Shown: piece by piece, positions 17,417 through 26,242 of the stretch
Numbering within the stretch: position 1 is the first letter of the stretch
How the letters are laid out: the number at the start of each line of letters is the position of its first letter
NCBI RefSeq assembly: GCF_011769525.1
Contig: NZ_CP050440.1
Coordinates: 3,535,501 to 3,599,500 of the forward strand
Direction: 5' to 3'
Length of the DNA stretch: 64,000 nt
Origin: Tolypothrix sp. PCC 7910
GTDB lineage: Bacteria; Cyanobacteriota; Cyanobacteriia; Cyanobacteriales; Nostocaceae
Notes under the pieces: generated by a model
What the model was told of the DNA's origin: nothing
Database searches by the model: none
The model's input: only the letters and a program-made list of their open reading frames with translations
Position numbers and translations under genes: made by a program

Positions 17417-17854
17417 ATGTTTAAACAAACCACCATACTTTCAGCAACGGCTGCGATCGCACTACTGTTTACTGGTTGTGGCGAGAGTAAAGTCGCTCAA
17501 TGTAACAAAATAGTTAAGGTAGCAAATCAAGCAGTCACGATAGGCCAAGATTTTGGTAAAAATGCCAATAATGCCAAAACAGGTTCTAAAGCCTTAAATG
17601 AAGTAGCTGGTAAGATAGACACAATTACTACAGAGATGAAAGCGCTGGAAATCAAGGATGAAAAGTTGCAAGGCTTTCAGCAGCGCTTTACCACCCTTTA
17701 TCAAAGTACAAGTCAGGGTTTGAAGGATGAAGCTAAAGCTTTAGATCAAAAAGATTTAGCTGGTGCAAAACGTTCTTTGGTAACTTTGAAAAAGAATAGT
17801 ACCGAGGAAAGTACTTTAGTAAAGGAAATTAATACTTACTGTTCTGGCAAATGA
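17417..17854 (+). CDS. Small lipoprotein of unknown function
   Basis: A 145-residue exported protein with a basic-hydrophobic signal peptide (MFKQTTILSATAAIALLFTG) and a Cys at position 21, a near-canonical lipobox (LFTGC). The mature part is helical and Lys/Ala-rich with a second Cys near the N-terminus (AQCNKI) and one at the C-terminus (NTYCSGK), which could form a disulphide. Probably membrane-anchored on the outside of the plasma membrane. No enzymatic motif is visible. It is flanked by gaps and appears monocistronic. Confidence 0.75.
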   Translation: MFKQTTILSATAAIALLFTGCGESKVAQCNKIVKVANQAVTIGQDFGKNANNAKTGSKALNEVAGKIDTITTEMKALEIKDEKLQGFQQRFTTLYQSTSQGLKDEAKALDQKDLAGAKRSLVTLKKNSTEESTLVKEINTYCSGK

Positions 17855-17899
17855 GAAATTAATTATCAGAGTCAAAATATATATAAATTTGTGTAGGGG

Positions 17900-17941
17900 A
17901 AAGGGAAAGGTTAAAGGTAAAGTTTTTTCCTTTTTCCCTTT
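17900..17941 (+). terminator. Imperfect hairpin after the lipoprotein gene
   Basis: Arms AAAGGGAAAGG (17900-17910) and CCTTTTTCCCTTT (17929-17941) pair with a two-base bulge, 46 bp past the lipoprotein stop. It lacks a clean T run, so it may be a repeat rather than a true terminator. Confidence 0.4.
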
Positions 17942-18041
17942 ATGCTTTTTAATATAGTTATGTTTATTTATGCTTACCTATTTATTGCATTCAAAGCAGA
18001 ATTGGTATATTTGAGTTCTGAGCTATGAGGACAACAAGAAA

Positions 18042-18524
18042 ATGGAACTCAAAGCGGTTGGAATGCAAATTCCTGAAGGCTGTAACCTGATATTGGGACA
18101 AAGCCACTTTATTAAAACAGTGGAAGACTTATATAAGATTATGGTCAATATATCTTCACAAGTAAAGTTTGGTATTGCTTTTTGTGAAGCTTCCGGGCTA
18201 TGTTTACTCAGAACTACAGGAAACGATCGCACTTTAGAAGACACAGCAATTAAAAATGCTCTCGCTATTGGAGCAGGTCATAGTTTTATAATTTTACTTA
18301 AAGAAGCTTATCCAATTAATTTCCTCAATGCTATTAAGCAGTGTCCAGAAGTCTGCACTATTTTCTGTGCAACAGCAAATCCAGTAGAGGTAATTGTAGC
18401 TGAAACCCAGCAAGGTAGAGGTATTCTTGGTGTGATTGATGGCTTTTCACCCAAGGGTTTGGAAACAGCAGAAGATGTCAAAATACGTCAGGGATTTTTA
18501 CGGCAAATTGGTTATAAGCTTTGA
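18042..18524 (+). CDS. Adenosine-specific kinase family protein (PF04008-like)
   Basis: A 160-residue protein matching the small conserved family called adenosine-specific kinase or DUF355. Blocks I recognise are [58 protein letters not shown] and [10 protein letters not shown]. Archaeal relatives have been structurally characterised and bind adenosine or AMP, but the physiological reaction is uncertain. There is no signal peptide. The start is preceded by ACAAGAAA, not a strong ribosome site. A dispersed palindrome lies just after the stop. Confidence 0.85.
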   Translation: MELKAVGMQIPEGCNLILGQSHFIKTVEDLYKIMVNISSQVKFGIAFCEASGLCLLRTTGNDRTLEDTAIKNALAIGAGHSFIILLKEAYPINFLNAIKQCPEVCTIFCATANPVEVIVAETQQGRGILGVIDGFSPKGLETAEDVKIRQGFLRQIGYKL

Positions 18525-18543
18525 AGGGGGATGAGAACTTTGA

Positions 18544-18571
18544 GTAGAGACGCGATTCATCGCGTCTCTAC
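18544..18571. repeat. Perfect dispersed palindrome
   Basis: Perfect 13-base arms GTAGAGACGCGAT/ATCGCGTCTCTAC around two bases. The same core occurs at 15496-15523. It could also act as a terminator for the gene ending at 18524, although no long T run follows. Confidence 0.8.
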
Positions 18572-18648
18572 AATTATTTGCTTTTTCATCTAAGCCAAAC
18601 TCGCTTTTTTATTGAAGGATTTTCAATAGTAAAAAATGAGAGGTGAAA

Positions 18649-19104
18649 ATGGCTATTAATTATCGAGAAAAAATTATTGCCTTGTGGACAGTATTTTTAT
18701 TAGGAACACTGTTTCACACTCAACTCGGTTTAATGCCTTTATTCCACGGTTTATCGGTTGCGGAATCGCAAAAAGCCACAACAATGAGTGAAATTTCAGA
18801 GATTATGTGGTTAATGTGGGGATTTTTTGTGATACCAATGTTGGCAATTATTGCTACTGCTTTTACTGATGTTAAACGCTATAAAGCAATTCATTTTGGA
18901 TTGACTATATTTTACAGCGTGATGAATTTGCTGCATCTAATTCTTGACTTAATGGTGACACCAATTTTTTGGTATCAAATTGCTTTGATGGCGCTTTTAT
19001 TAGGTGTGGGTTTACTATTAAATTTTGTAGCTTACCAATGGCTGCGATCGCCCGACGAAAAGGGTAAATTCTGGACGGAACCATTAACATCATCACACTC
19101 GTAA
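18649..19104 (+). CDS. Small four-helix membrane protein of unknown function
   Basis: About 151 residues with four hydrophobic segments (~9-30, 49-70, 82-105, 108-130), consistent with a plasma or thylakoid membrane protein. I chose ATG at 18649 because AGAGG lies five bases upstream; the GTG six bases earlier overlaps that ribosome site. The short Asp/Glu-rich tail follows the last helix. It is convergent with the GH65 gene, only 14 bp from its stop. No functional motif is visible. Confidence 0.75.
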   Translation: MAINYREKIIALWTVFLLGTLFHTQLGLMPLFHGLSVAESQKATTMSEISEIMWLMWGFFVIPMLAIIATAFTDVKRYKAIHFGLTIFYSVMNLLHLILDLMVTPIFWYQIALMALLLGVGLLLNFVAYQWLRSPDEKGKFWTEPLTSSHS

Positions 19105-19140
19105 TTACGAATTATGAATTACGAATTACGAATTATTAAT
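19101..19140. repeat. AATTACG-type short tandem repeat covering a stop codon
   Basis: Repeated units of GAATTACG/GAATTATG fill the gap between two convergent genes and extend into the 3' end of the GH65-PGM gene, supplying its last codons (LIIRNS) and its stop. A similar repeat at 25131-25150 does the same for another minus-strand reading frame. Confidence 0.75.
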
Positions 19141-22004
19141 TTACCTTTGATATCTGCCCATTTAATGCCTGCTAAACTGGGTAGCACAACATTGGCAGCA
19201 CCAACTCGTTCAACTGGGCCGAGTCCTACAGCCCACATTCCGCCAGCTAAAGCGGCTTCCACACCAGCGGCTGCATCTTCGACAACTACACATTGTGCTG
19301 GCGGGAGTCCTAGCAGTTTGGCGGCGAAGAGAAATAAATCGGGTGCTGGCTTGGGTTTTTCGACACTATAACCATCTGCGATCGCATCTACTTTATCAGC
19401 AATGCCCAATTTATCGACAACGGTTTGGGCATTTTTACTAGCGGAACCAATGGCTATTTTAATCCCAGCTTGTCGTAGTTCATCAAGAAGTGCGATCGCA
19501 CCTGGTAATAAATCGGCGGGTGAAATGTTTTCAATAGATTCCACATAATAGCGGTTCTTACGTGCCATCATCTCTTGAATTTGCTCTTCTGAATACGGTC
19601 TATCACCAATAATCAGCATCAGCGATTCCCGCCGCGAGACACCACGCAATGCTTCGTTAGCTTGGCGATTAAAGGGTATACCTTCTTCATCTGCTAGCTT
19701 TTGCCAAGCACGATAATGATATTCTGCGGTATCTGTAAGAACACCATCTAAATCAAAAATTACTCCCCGAATATCGGGAGAATTGGATTTTTCCATAGTC
19801 TCCAACCCAGGCTGTAAATCAAAATCGTGCCACTCACCACGCCAATGCAATTTAAATTTGAGACGCGTCCAACCTGGGGGTAAGTGCGGCTGGGCTACTG
19901 GGCCATTTTCCCGCATTTGAATGCCACCAAAGCCAAAAATTACCGCTTGCCAAACACCGCCAGCACTTGCACCGTGGATTCCATCGTTAGTATTGCCCCG
20001 CACATCCTGCAAATCCACCATTGCGGCTTGCATAAACCGTTCGTAAGCTACGTCTGATTTCCCTAAATCTGAGGCTAAGATGCCATGAATGGCTGGGCCG
20101 AGGGAAGAACCATAGGTAATATCTGTACGGGGTGCATAGTAGTCCCAGTTAATCTGCAATGCTTTCTGATTGTAGGGCGATTCTGCTGATTGTCGCATCA
20201 AATACAGCAACATTAAAACATCTGGTTGCTTGAGTACTTGCCGCTTATTTGCACCATCAATACCCAAGATAGCTTGCATGGAACGGGTGCGGGGTTCATA
20301 CTTACTCAAGTCGATATCTTCTAACTGGAAAAATCCCTCGTACTGTTCAATTAACCCCGTATCTGGATAACTGAGAATCCAGATATTAGCGATGATATCT
20401 TCCCAACGCGATCGCTGTTTACTACTCAGATGCAATTTTTCTTCTAGTTCCTTGGCTTGTTCTGGGAAGTTGGCGCGCAGCCAATCATCGATGATAATTG
20501 CCTTTTCCAGATGCCATTGCACCATGCGGTTGGTGAAGGTATTGTTATGGACAAACTCGTGGTATTCATCGGCACCGATTACGCCGCGAATCTCATAACG
20601 TTCGTATTTGGGGTTAAATTCCACCCGACTACCCCAAAATATCGCCGTATCTAAGACAATTTCTGCACCACAGTCTCGCATCCACTCATCATCACCAGTG
20701 GCTTGCCAGTAGTACCAAACAGCATAAACGATATCTGCACTTATATGAATTTCGCGATCGCGGCACCAAATCCGCACGTCTTCGCCATAAGGATCGTTAG
20801 GTAACGCCCAGCGGGGTGTGACTTCATCTCCCGTATCTGCACTTTCCCAGGCAAACATTGCCCCTTTATAACCATCATGGGCGGCTTTGCGTCGTGCGCC
20901 TTTTAAAGTATGGTAGCGGTAGCTGAGAAGATTGCGGGCGAGTTCTGGTTGAGTATATATAAAGAATGGTAGTATAAAAATTTCTGTATCCCAGAAAACG
21001 TGACCGTGATAACCGAAGCCTGAAAGGGTTTTGGCGGGGATACTTACCTGATCATCATTTCGTCTGGCTGCGATTAATAGCTGAAATAGGTTGTAGCGGA
21101 CAGCAAAAGCGGCTGTAATATCGCCCTCAATCGCAATATCACTTTTTTCCCATAACTCATTCCATGCTTGTTCTTGGGCTTCCAGCAGGGTTGCATAGTC
21201 AGGAAGAACAGTTAATTTTTCTCGTGCGGCTTTGTAAGGCGCTTCTATATCCCGTGAAGTATAAACTGTGACGATTTTCTCTGCGGTTACTGTCTGGTTT
21301 GCTGTCGCTGAAAATGACGCACTCAAGGTAGGATAACCAGGCGCACTGTTAGCCTGTAAAGTTGTCTCAGCGCCGAAAATTTGCAACCGCGTCGCCATCC
21401 CAATATTAATACATGAGTTGCGAGTACGGCGATGTAACCACACACCTTGATCAGTTTTACCTTGATCTAACCATTCCCAATGATTAAAACCGGGGTTTTC
21501 AGGATAGCCGTTGATACTAGCTTGAATTTCAATTAAGCCATCAAAATCGAGGGGAGTGATTTGGCAGCGTTGCCCTAAAATATGCTCATCTGCCATACTA
21601 GCGAAACGCTCAAAATGCAGGTCTACTGTACTTCCAGTAGGACTGCGCCAACGCACAGAACGGCTAATTACACCCCGACGCACATCAAGCTGACGTTCGT
21701 ATTGTAATATTTCTCCTTGATCCATACGGAAGCGATCGCCATTGATCGTCACCGCCAATGGTAGCCAATCAGGACAGTTAACCAGTTCTGTATAGACAAC
21801 CGGAACCTCATCATAAACACCGTGGATAAAAGTAGCCGGTAATGCACGCATATACCCTTCTTCAAAGCTACCGCGTGTCCCCAAATAACCATTACCAATT
21901 GTGAAAATGGTTTCTCTGGCGTGTAATTGATCGGGGTTAAACTGGGTTTCAATTAAAATCCAGTCTTTATAAATAAAATCGTGATAATTACCTGTTATAT
22001 CCAT
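19119..22004 (-). CDS. GH65 disaccharide phosphorylase fused to beta-phosphoglucomutase
   Basis: A 961-residue fusion. Residues ~1-735 form a family-65 glycoside phosphorylase: an N-terminal beta-sandwich, then an (alpha/alpha)6 barrel with HVFWDTEIFILPF and GVIGADEYHEFVHNNTFTN, where Glu480 aligns with the catalytic acid of maltose phosphorylase. Residues ~746-961 form a HAD-type beta-phosphoglucomutase: FDLDGVLTDTAEYH with the nucleophile Asp, GSASKN and VVEDAAAG. The first half should split an alpha-glucosyl disaccharide (maltose, trehalose, kojibiose or similar; not decidable here) into beta-glucose 1-phosphate; the second half converts that to glucose 6-phosphate. It lies 118 bp downstream of sucrose synthase and is probably co-transcribed. 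Confidence 0.92.
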   Translation of the reverse strand: MDITGNYHDFIYKDWILIETQFNPDQLHARETIFTIGNGYLGTRGSFEEGYMRALPATFIHGVYDEVPVVYTELVNCPDWLPLAVTINGDRFRMDQGEILQYERQLDVRRGVISRSVRWRSPTGSTVDLHFERFASMADEHILGQRCQITPLDFDGLIEIQASINGYPENPGFNHWEWLDQGKTDQGVWLHRRTRNSCINIGMATRLQIFGAETTLQANSAPGYPTLSASFSATANQTVTAEKIVTVYTSRDIEAPYKAAREKLTVLPDYATLLEAQEQAWNELWEKSDIAIEGDITAAFAVRYNLFQLLIAARRNDDQVSIPAKTLSGFGYHGHVFWDTEIFILPFFIYTQPELARNLLSYRYHTLKGARRKAAHDGYKGAMFAWESADTGDEVTPRWALPNDPYGEDVRIWCRDREIHISADIVYAVWYYWQATGDDEWMRDCGAEIVLDTAIFWGSRVEFNPKYERYEIRGVIGADEYHEFVHNNTFTNRMVQWHLEKAIIIDDWLRANFPEQAKELEEKLHLSSKQRSRWEDIIANIWILSYPDTGLIEQYEGFFQLEDIDLSKYEPRTRSMQAILGIDGANKRQVLKQPDVLMLLYLMRQSAESPYNQKALQINWDYYAPRTDITYGSSLGPAIHGILASDLGKSDVAYERFMQAAMVDLQDVRGNTNDGIHGASAGGVWQAVIFGFGGIQMRENGPVAQPHLPPGWTRLKFKLHWRGEWHDFDLQPGLETMEKSNSPDIRGVIFDLDGVLTDTAEYHYRAWQKLADEEGIPFNRQANEALRGVSRRESLMLIIGDRPYSEEQIQEMMARKNRYYVESIENISPADLLPGAIALLDELRQAGIKIAIGSASKNAQTVVDKLGIADKVDAIADGYSVEKPKPAPDLFLFAAKLLGLPPAQCVVVEDAAAGVEAALAGGMWAVGLGPVERVGAANVVLPSLAGIKWADIKGKLIIRNS

Positions 22005-22122
22005 CGTAAATGTCTTGAATTATTTCAATTTGGCAGTTAGGTTTTGGTAATGGGTAATTGGTAATTGGTAATTGGGATTTATCCTTGTCCCTTCATCATC
22101 CTCATCCCCCTCACTTCTTCAA

Positions 22123-24537
22123 CTATCGCCTTGTATGATTTTCTAAAATTTTATCCGCTCTTGGTTTATAAACTAGATGGAATAATGTTTCCATATAGCG
22201 TACCCTAGCTTCGGTGTTTTCTGGCGCGACAAAGTTCCAGAAACTATAAATCTTCGCCAGCAAAAGTAACTGATTAGTATGTATATTCCAGTTATATTTA
22301 CTGCGAACTCTTCTAATCATCCAATTGGAAGCTTCCTCCCAATTTTCAGAATTAGCATCACATTGATGGCAGAATTCTACAATTTTATTGGCTGACCCTT
22401 CTAAATCTGTAGGATTAAGCGTAAATTTATGTTCTCGTTCATCAATAATTTCTAAAGCACCGCCAAATTGTGTGGCGAAAGTTGGTAAACCAGAAATCAT
22501 TGCTTCTAAAATGCTTCTACCAAAGGCTTCAAAGCTGGCAAAATGGACATAAATTCCCTTTTTATCAGCTATAACTCGATAAGCTTCGCTAATGTCACGT
22601 CCAGGTAGACGCATACCCAACCAACGAATATGACCGTGCAGATTATATTGGTTTATAATCTCGTGGAGTTTTTGAATCTCTTCGGCTTCTTCCGGGTTAG
22701 AAGCTTCTGATGGATGCAACTTGCCTGTTAATATAAATAAGTTGCAATGGTCTTGCAAAGCCTGACTTTTACCAAAGCATTCAGCTAAACCCGCTAGATT
22801 TTTAATAGAGATAATCGGCGCTAAAATTAAAATTGGTCGCTTATCAGGGTTTTCTAAATGACCGAGAATTTGCTCATCTTCTTGATAAAAAAGTAAATCG
22901 TTGAGATGTTTACGGAGATTTTCATCCCGTTTTTCTACTTCATTGTAGGGAAAGAAAATACTCTCGTTTACTCCTGGTGGAACCACATTAAATTTAGGAC
23001 TGAATAAATCAATACCATCAATTACATGATACAGTTCCGGCATTGTAAAACATTTGTATGACTCATACTGTCCCATGCTTTCTGGCGTACCGACAATTTC
23101 TTGATAAGAAGAAGTAACAATGAAGTCGGAAGCATTCATGTTAATCAAATCAGCACTATACTGCACTGAAAGATGATATTGTTCTTCGAGATTTTGCCAA
23201 TAAAGATTGCTGAAGAGACGTTTAGGCTTTTCTAAAGAATGAGCAATATGACAATGGGTAACTTTCAGCTTTTGCGATAGCAGAAAAGCTACTAAATTCC
23301 CATCTGTATAGTTACCAATTAAAAGATGTGGTTTACTACCTTGAAATTCAGCTAATATTTCTTGTTCTGCATCTTCGGCAAATGTTTCTAAATAAGGCCA
23401 AATTTCATATTTAGAAATCCAGTTATTTGTAACTTCGGGATTAAATTCTCGGAAAGGTACGCGCAAAATCCAAGCATTTTCTGTCCCTTCGATTTTTTCC
23501 CGGCGGAGGTTACAAAATGTACCTTCACAGTTAGGAATTAGGCGAGTAAGAATAACTACTTGCGGTTTAATTCCTATCATATCAAGACCAGCAAGTTTGA
23601 TTTCTTCCCACAGTTTGTTTTCTAGGCTGCGCGCTTGTTCGAGAACATAAGCGACTTGACCGAGGGTTTCATCTCTACCTAAAGCACCTTCTTGACTCAC
23701 CCAACCATGTATAGAAATCAGAACAACACGGAACACAGCCGGAATCCTCGCCACAAATGCTTCTAAGATTGCAGGTTGTGGGTTTTCAATCAGTCTTTGG
23801 AATAGTTCTAGAGTTTCTCTCACTCTGGAGACAGTGTTACCCCAGCCTGGTTCAAAACCCAGTTCTTGTAAATCAACGCGAAATTTCTCGTAAGGCGCAT
23901 CAGGGTGTTGCTGGCTGAGGAATTTCAGAACTTCCTGCATTTGTTGGGCTAGATGATTACCCGATTGAATGCGATCGTTAATTAGCAAGCCAATACCATC
24001 GTATTGCAGCCGATGGAGAACTTTAAATAGTACATCTAAACAGTATTGGGGGTCTGTTAATACTTGGCTGCACAAATAACGGTTAAGAAACGCTAGACCT
24101 TGACCAATATTTCTGGGATCGCTAATCGTTGGAGAATTTGCATAAAAAGGGTGCAAATCTATATCTAAAATATGAGATTGATAGCGATTTACTAGACGGT
24201 CTCTTACGCCTAACAAGTCCTGGGAAGTCATTAGCTCAAATTCAGCCAAATCAGCTGTTAATCGCCAAACTTCCTGACTAGCAATTCTCGGTCGGACAAC
24301 AAACCAAATACTGTCATCTTCCAAAATAATTTCATGACAATAATGAATTAATTGACCTATAGAGGAAGAATGATAAAAATATCTAGGCTTTTGGAATTGT
24401 TGGCAATAGTCAGCAAAAGCTTGTAGAATTTCGTTCCTGAGAAAGTAACGCTTACCTGTAGAACCCAGAGTAAGAATTAACTGATGCAGCGCACTTTTAT
24501 CGTCACTATTTAAAGCAGCCTGAACTAGTTCATACAT
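22123..24537 (-). CDS. susA: Sucrose synthase
   Basis: An 804-residue GT4-type enzyme of typical cyanobacterial sucrose synthase length. The N-terminal regulatory half has the PRYFYHSSSIGQLIHYCHE region. The catalytic half has VVILTRLIPNCEGTFCNLR, then HIAHSLEKPKRLFSNLYW, TSSYQEIVGTPESMGQYESY, FNVVPPGVNESIFFPY and the nucleotide-contacting end ASFEAFGRSILEAMISGLPTFAT. It reversibly converts sucrose and a nucleoside diphosphate to fructose and NDP-glucose. In heterocyst-formers it mainly cleaves sucrose and feeds glycogen and polysaccharides. SusA versus SusB is not decidable from sequence alone. The downstream GH65-PGM gene suggests a disaccharide-use operon. Confidence 0.95.
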   Translation of the reverse strand: MYELVQAALNSDDKSALHQLILTLGSTGKRYFLRNEILQAFADYCQQFQKPRYFYHSSSIGQLIHYCHEIILEDDSIWFVVRPRIASQEVWRLTADLAEFELMTSQDLLGVRDRLVNRYQSHILDIDLHPFYANSPTISDPRNIGQGLAFLNRYLCSQVLTDPQYCLDVLFKVLHRLQYDGIGLLINDRIQSGNHLAQQMQEVLKFLSQQHPDAPYEKFRVDLQELGFEPGWGNTVSRVRETLELFQRLIENPQPAILEAFVARIPAVFRVVLISIHGWVSQEGALGRDETLGQVAYVLEQARSLENKLWEEIKLAGLDMIGIKPQVVILTRLIPNCEGTFCNLRREKIEGTENAWILRVPFREFNPEVTNNWISKYEIWPYLETFAEDAEQEILAEFQGSKPHLLIGNYTDGNLVAFLLSQKLKVTHCHIAHSLEKPKRLFSNLYWQNLEEQYHLSVQYSADLINMNASDFIVTSSYQEIVGTPESMGQYESYKCFTMPELYHVIDGIDLFSPKFNVVPPGVNESIFFPYNEVEKRDENLRKHLNDLLFYQEDEQILGHLENPDKRPILILAPIISIKNLAGLAECFGKSQALQDHCNLFILTGKLHPSEASNPEEAEEIQKLHEIINQYNLHGHIRWLGMRLPGRDISEAYRVIADKKGIYVHFASFEAFGRSILEAMISGLPTFATQFGGALEIIDEREHKFTLNPTDLEGSANKIVEFCHQCDANSENWEEASNWMIRRVRSKYNWNIHTNQLLLLAKIYSFWNFVAPENTEARVRYMETLFHLVYKPRADKILENHTRR

Positions 24538-24900
24538 AGATGAATCCCAGAACTCTAATTAGGTCACGACCTCATTTAGTTCTCTCCTCAACAAAGATAG
24601 TTGTAACAACTGCTATTTAGAGGTACATTTCCTTTCTAATAATAGTTAGGGGCAATAACTTGGGCTTCTAGCTGAGGGAAGAGATGTATCAATTTTCTTC
24701 AATAATCCAGATATGCTAATAGATAGTAATAAGATTTGATTTGCAGATATTACTTGCGTATTTAGGTAATTGAGCAAATGGAACAGGGCATATCAATTAG
24801 AGTATACCTAGCTTTGCAATAATCAAATATAAGTTCTATACAAAATTTAAGTAAGTGCGATTAAACGTAGTTAAGTCAACTGTTGTAGCTCAACAGCATA

Positions 24901-24935
24901 AAGGGTAAAGGTTTTGCCACTTACCCTTTACCCTT
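24901..24935. repeat. Inverted repeat, 11-base arms
   Basis: Arms AAGGGTAAAGG/CCTTTACCCTT are perfectly complementary with a 13-base loop, followed shortly by a T-rich run (24947-24954). On the plus strand it resembles a terminator, but no plus-strand gene ends here, so a dispersed element is more likely. Confidence 0.6.
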
Positions 24936-25065
24936 CTTCATGTATTTTTTTTTAGCGATTAGTTTAGCTATTAAAGTAATACTAAATTAAATAATGTTTC
25001 AAAACATCAATATATTCTAGAGGTCACGGCAGTTTTGTCGCTGATGCGTTACTTGAAATTCAAAA

Positions 25066-25100
25066 TTAAATAGGATGCCTATAATAGGCATCCTATTTAA
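25066..25100. repeat. Near-perfect palindrome, 17-base arms
   Basis: Arms 25066-25082 and 25084-25100 are exactly complementary with one central base. It lies 30 bp past the stop of the broken small gene at 25130 and on the minus strand is followed by TTTTGAATTT, so it may be that gene's terminator. Confidence 0.65.
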
Positions 25101-25129
25101 ATTAATAATCCCAATAATATAAGACTTTC

Positions 25130-25425
25130 TTAACTACGAATTACGAATTGCAAATTATTTGGTAGACCCTGATAACAACACCCTTGAAGTCGTTTATCTT
25201 CTACACTGTAACTATAACCACTTCTAATTGGTTGCCATTTTGGCAATTTACTAAATAAGAACTTTCCAGAACATAAATTATCTAATTCACAAGAGCCAAA
25301 ATTGTCTTTCTCTCCCTTGCAAGCGATAGTATATTTTTCTGGAAGTCTCTAAATATAAATAAGGGCATGGTTACCCATACCCCTATTGACAAAATTGTAA
25401 TTAAACGATTTTTTAGTGGAGAGAT
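25130..25425 (-). pseudogene. Probable frameshifted small exported protein gene
   Basis: Two minus-strand frames join into one sensible protein. The first reads SPLKNRLITILSIGVWVTMP then LFIFRDFQ, like a signal peptide. After a run of five A (near 25336-25340) the next frame reads YTIACKGEKDNFGSCELDN and continues, with several Cys, through SGYSYSVEDKRLQGCCYQG to a stop at 25130. One extra A in the run would restore a single frame of about 90 residues. The first frame has no ATG (only a TTG or an ATT/CTA near it), so the start also looks damaged. It lies directly after the gene ending at 25427. It may be a decayed gene or a sequencing error. Confidence 0.45.
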
Positions 25426-25426
25426 A

Positions 25427-26092
25427 TTAATACTTACGTAAAATGGTGGACAGGGAACTTTGTTTACGAAGATCCAATAAATCTGCCAAAGACTCTTTGC
25501 TTTTCTCCATACCGTATTTCGGTTCTGGTGGTAGAACTGTCGCCAGAGGTTTTGTTTGAGATTGCATAGAAGCAAGAGGTGCAAGTGATGGGGGTGGGAC
25601 AAATACTTGGGGACTTCGAGAAGGTTGTGGTTCTACTTGAGGTAACTGGCTGGGTACAGAACGAGTGGGATAGCGTTTAATCTGCTTTTGCCCTTTTTGC
25701 CCCTTCGCTGGACGATTGAGGACGCGTAAAATTATTAAGCACCCGCTAGCACAGCTAAAAGCGATCGCCATTATCAGCCATAAAGGTGTAGGATTGCTAG
25801 TCTCAGAGGGCGTATTGATGGCTGCTTCAGCTACAGTTGCTACCTCTTGATTCTTCTCTGGTTGTTCTTGTGGCTGACTTATATAGCCAACAGAACCGAG
25901 ATAATGCAATGCCAGCAAAGCACTTGCAAAAAATGTTGCTGATAACCCAATCAATAACAGCCAAGGATGGCGTGCGAGGATTTTTATCAGAACTTTTGAA
26001 CTACTGATGACGCTCGATTTACTCTTTGTCAGCTCTGGAGTGGCCCCAGTAGATTGGGTTACCTCGTGCTGTACACTCTGACTATTTTCCAT
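25427..26092 (-). CDS. Two-helix membrane protein with Pro-rich tail, function unknown
   Basis: A 221-residue protein with two membrane helices (~45-68 and ~105-125) separated by a ~35-residue Glu/Thr/Pro linker. A basic stretch follows (KGQKGQKQIKRYPTR), then a long Pro/Ser/Gln-rich region and a conserved-looking C-terminal helix (KSKESLADLLDLRKQSSLST). The topology suggests both ends in the cytoplasm. It is 150 bp downstream of ddl on the same strand and may be co-transcribed. I do not recognise a function. Confidence 0.75.
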   Translation of the reverse strand: MENSQSVQHEVTQSTGATPELTKSKSSVISSSKVLIKILARHPWLLLIGLSATFFASALLALHYLGSVGYISQPQEQPEKNQEVATVAEAAINTPSETSNPTPLWLIMAIAFSCASGCLIILRVLNRPAKGQKGQKQIKRYPTRSVPSQLPQVEPQPSRSPQVFVPPPSLAPLASMQSQTKPLATVLPPEPKYGMEKSKESLADLLDLRKQSSLSTILRKY

Positions 26093-26242
26093 AGATTACT
26101 TTCAGATTTGTACCCCTCTCAATCCAAGATCATACTGGAGGATTCAGGTATCAGTAGCACAATTTTACAACAAAGTAACTTTTGCGAGCTGCTGAGGGGA
26201 ATAAATCTGATGATTTATGACAAAAACTCTACTTTGGTTAGA

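Larger units (their letters stand above)
24538..25129. other. Intergenic region upstream of susA
   Basis: About 590 bases. It must carry the susA promoter, but I found no clear NtcA box or -10. It contains two strong palindromes, listed separately, at 24901-24935 and 25066-25100. No gene is visible. Confidence 0.5.

Noticed and set aside
25282-25602. Minus-strand 106-codon frame from 25602
   Set aside because: Its first half is a shadow of the gene at 25427-26092 (other frame); only its second half is meaningful, as part of the broken gene at 25130-25425.
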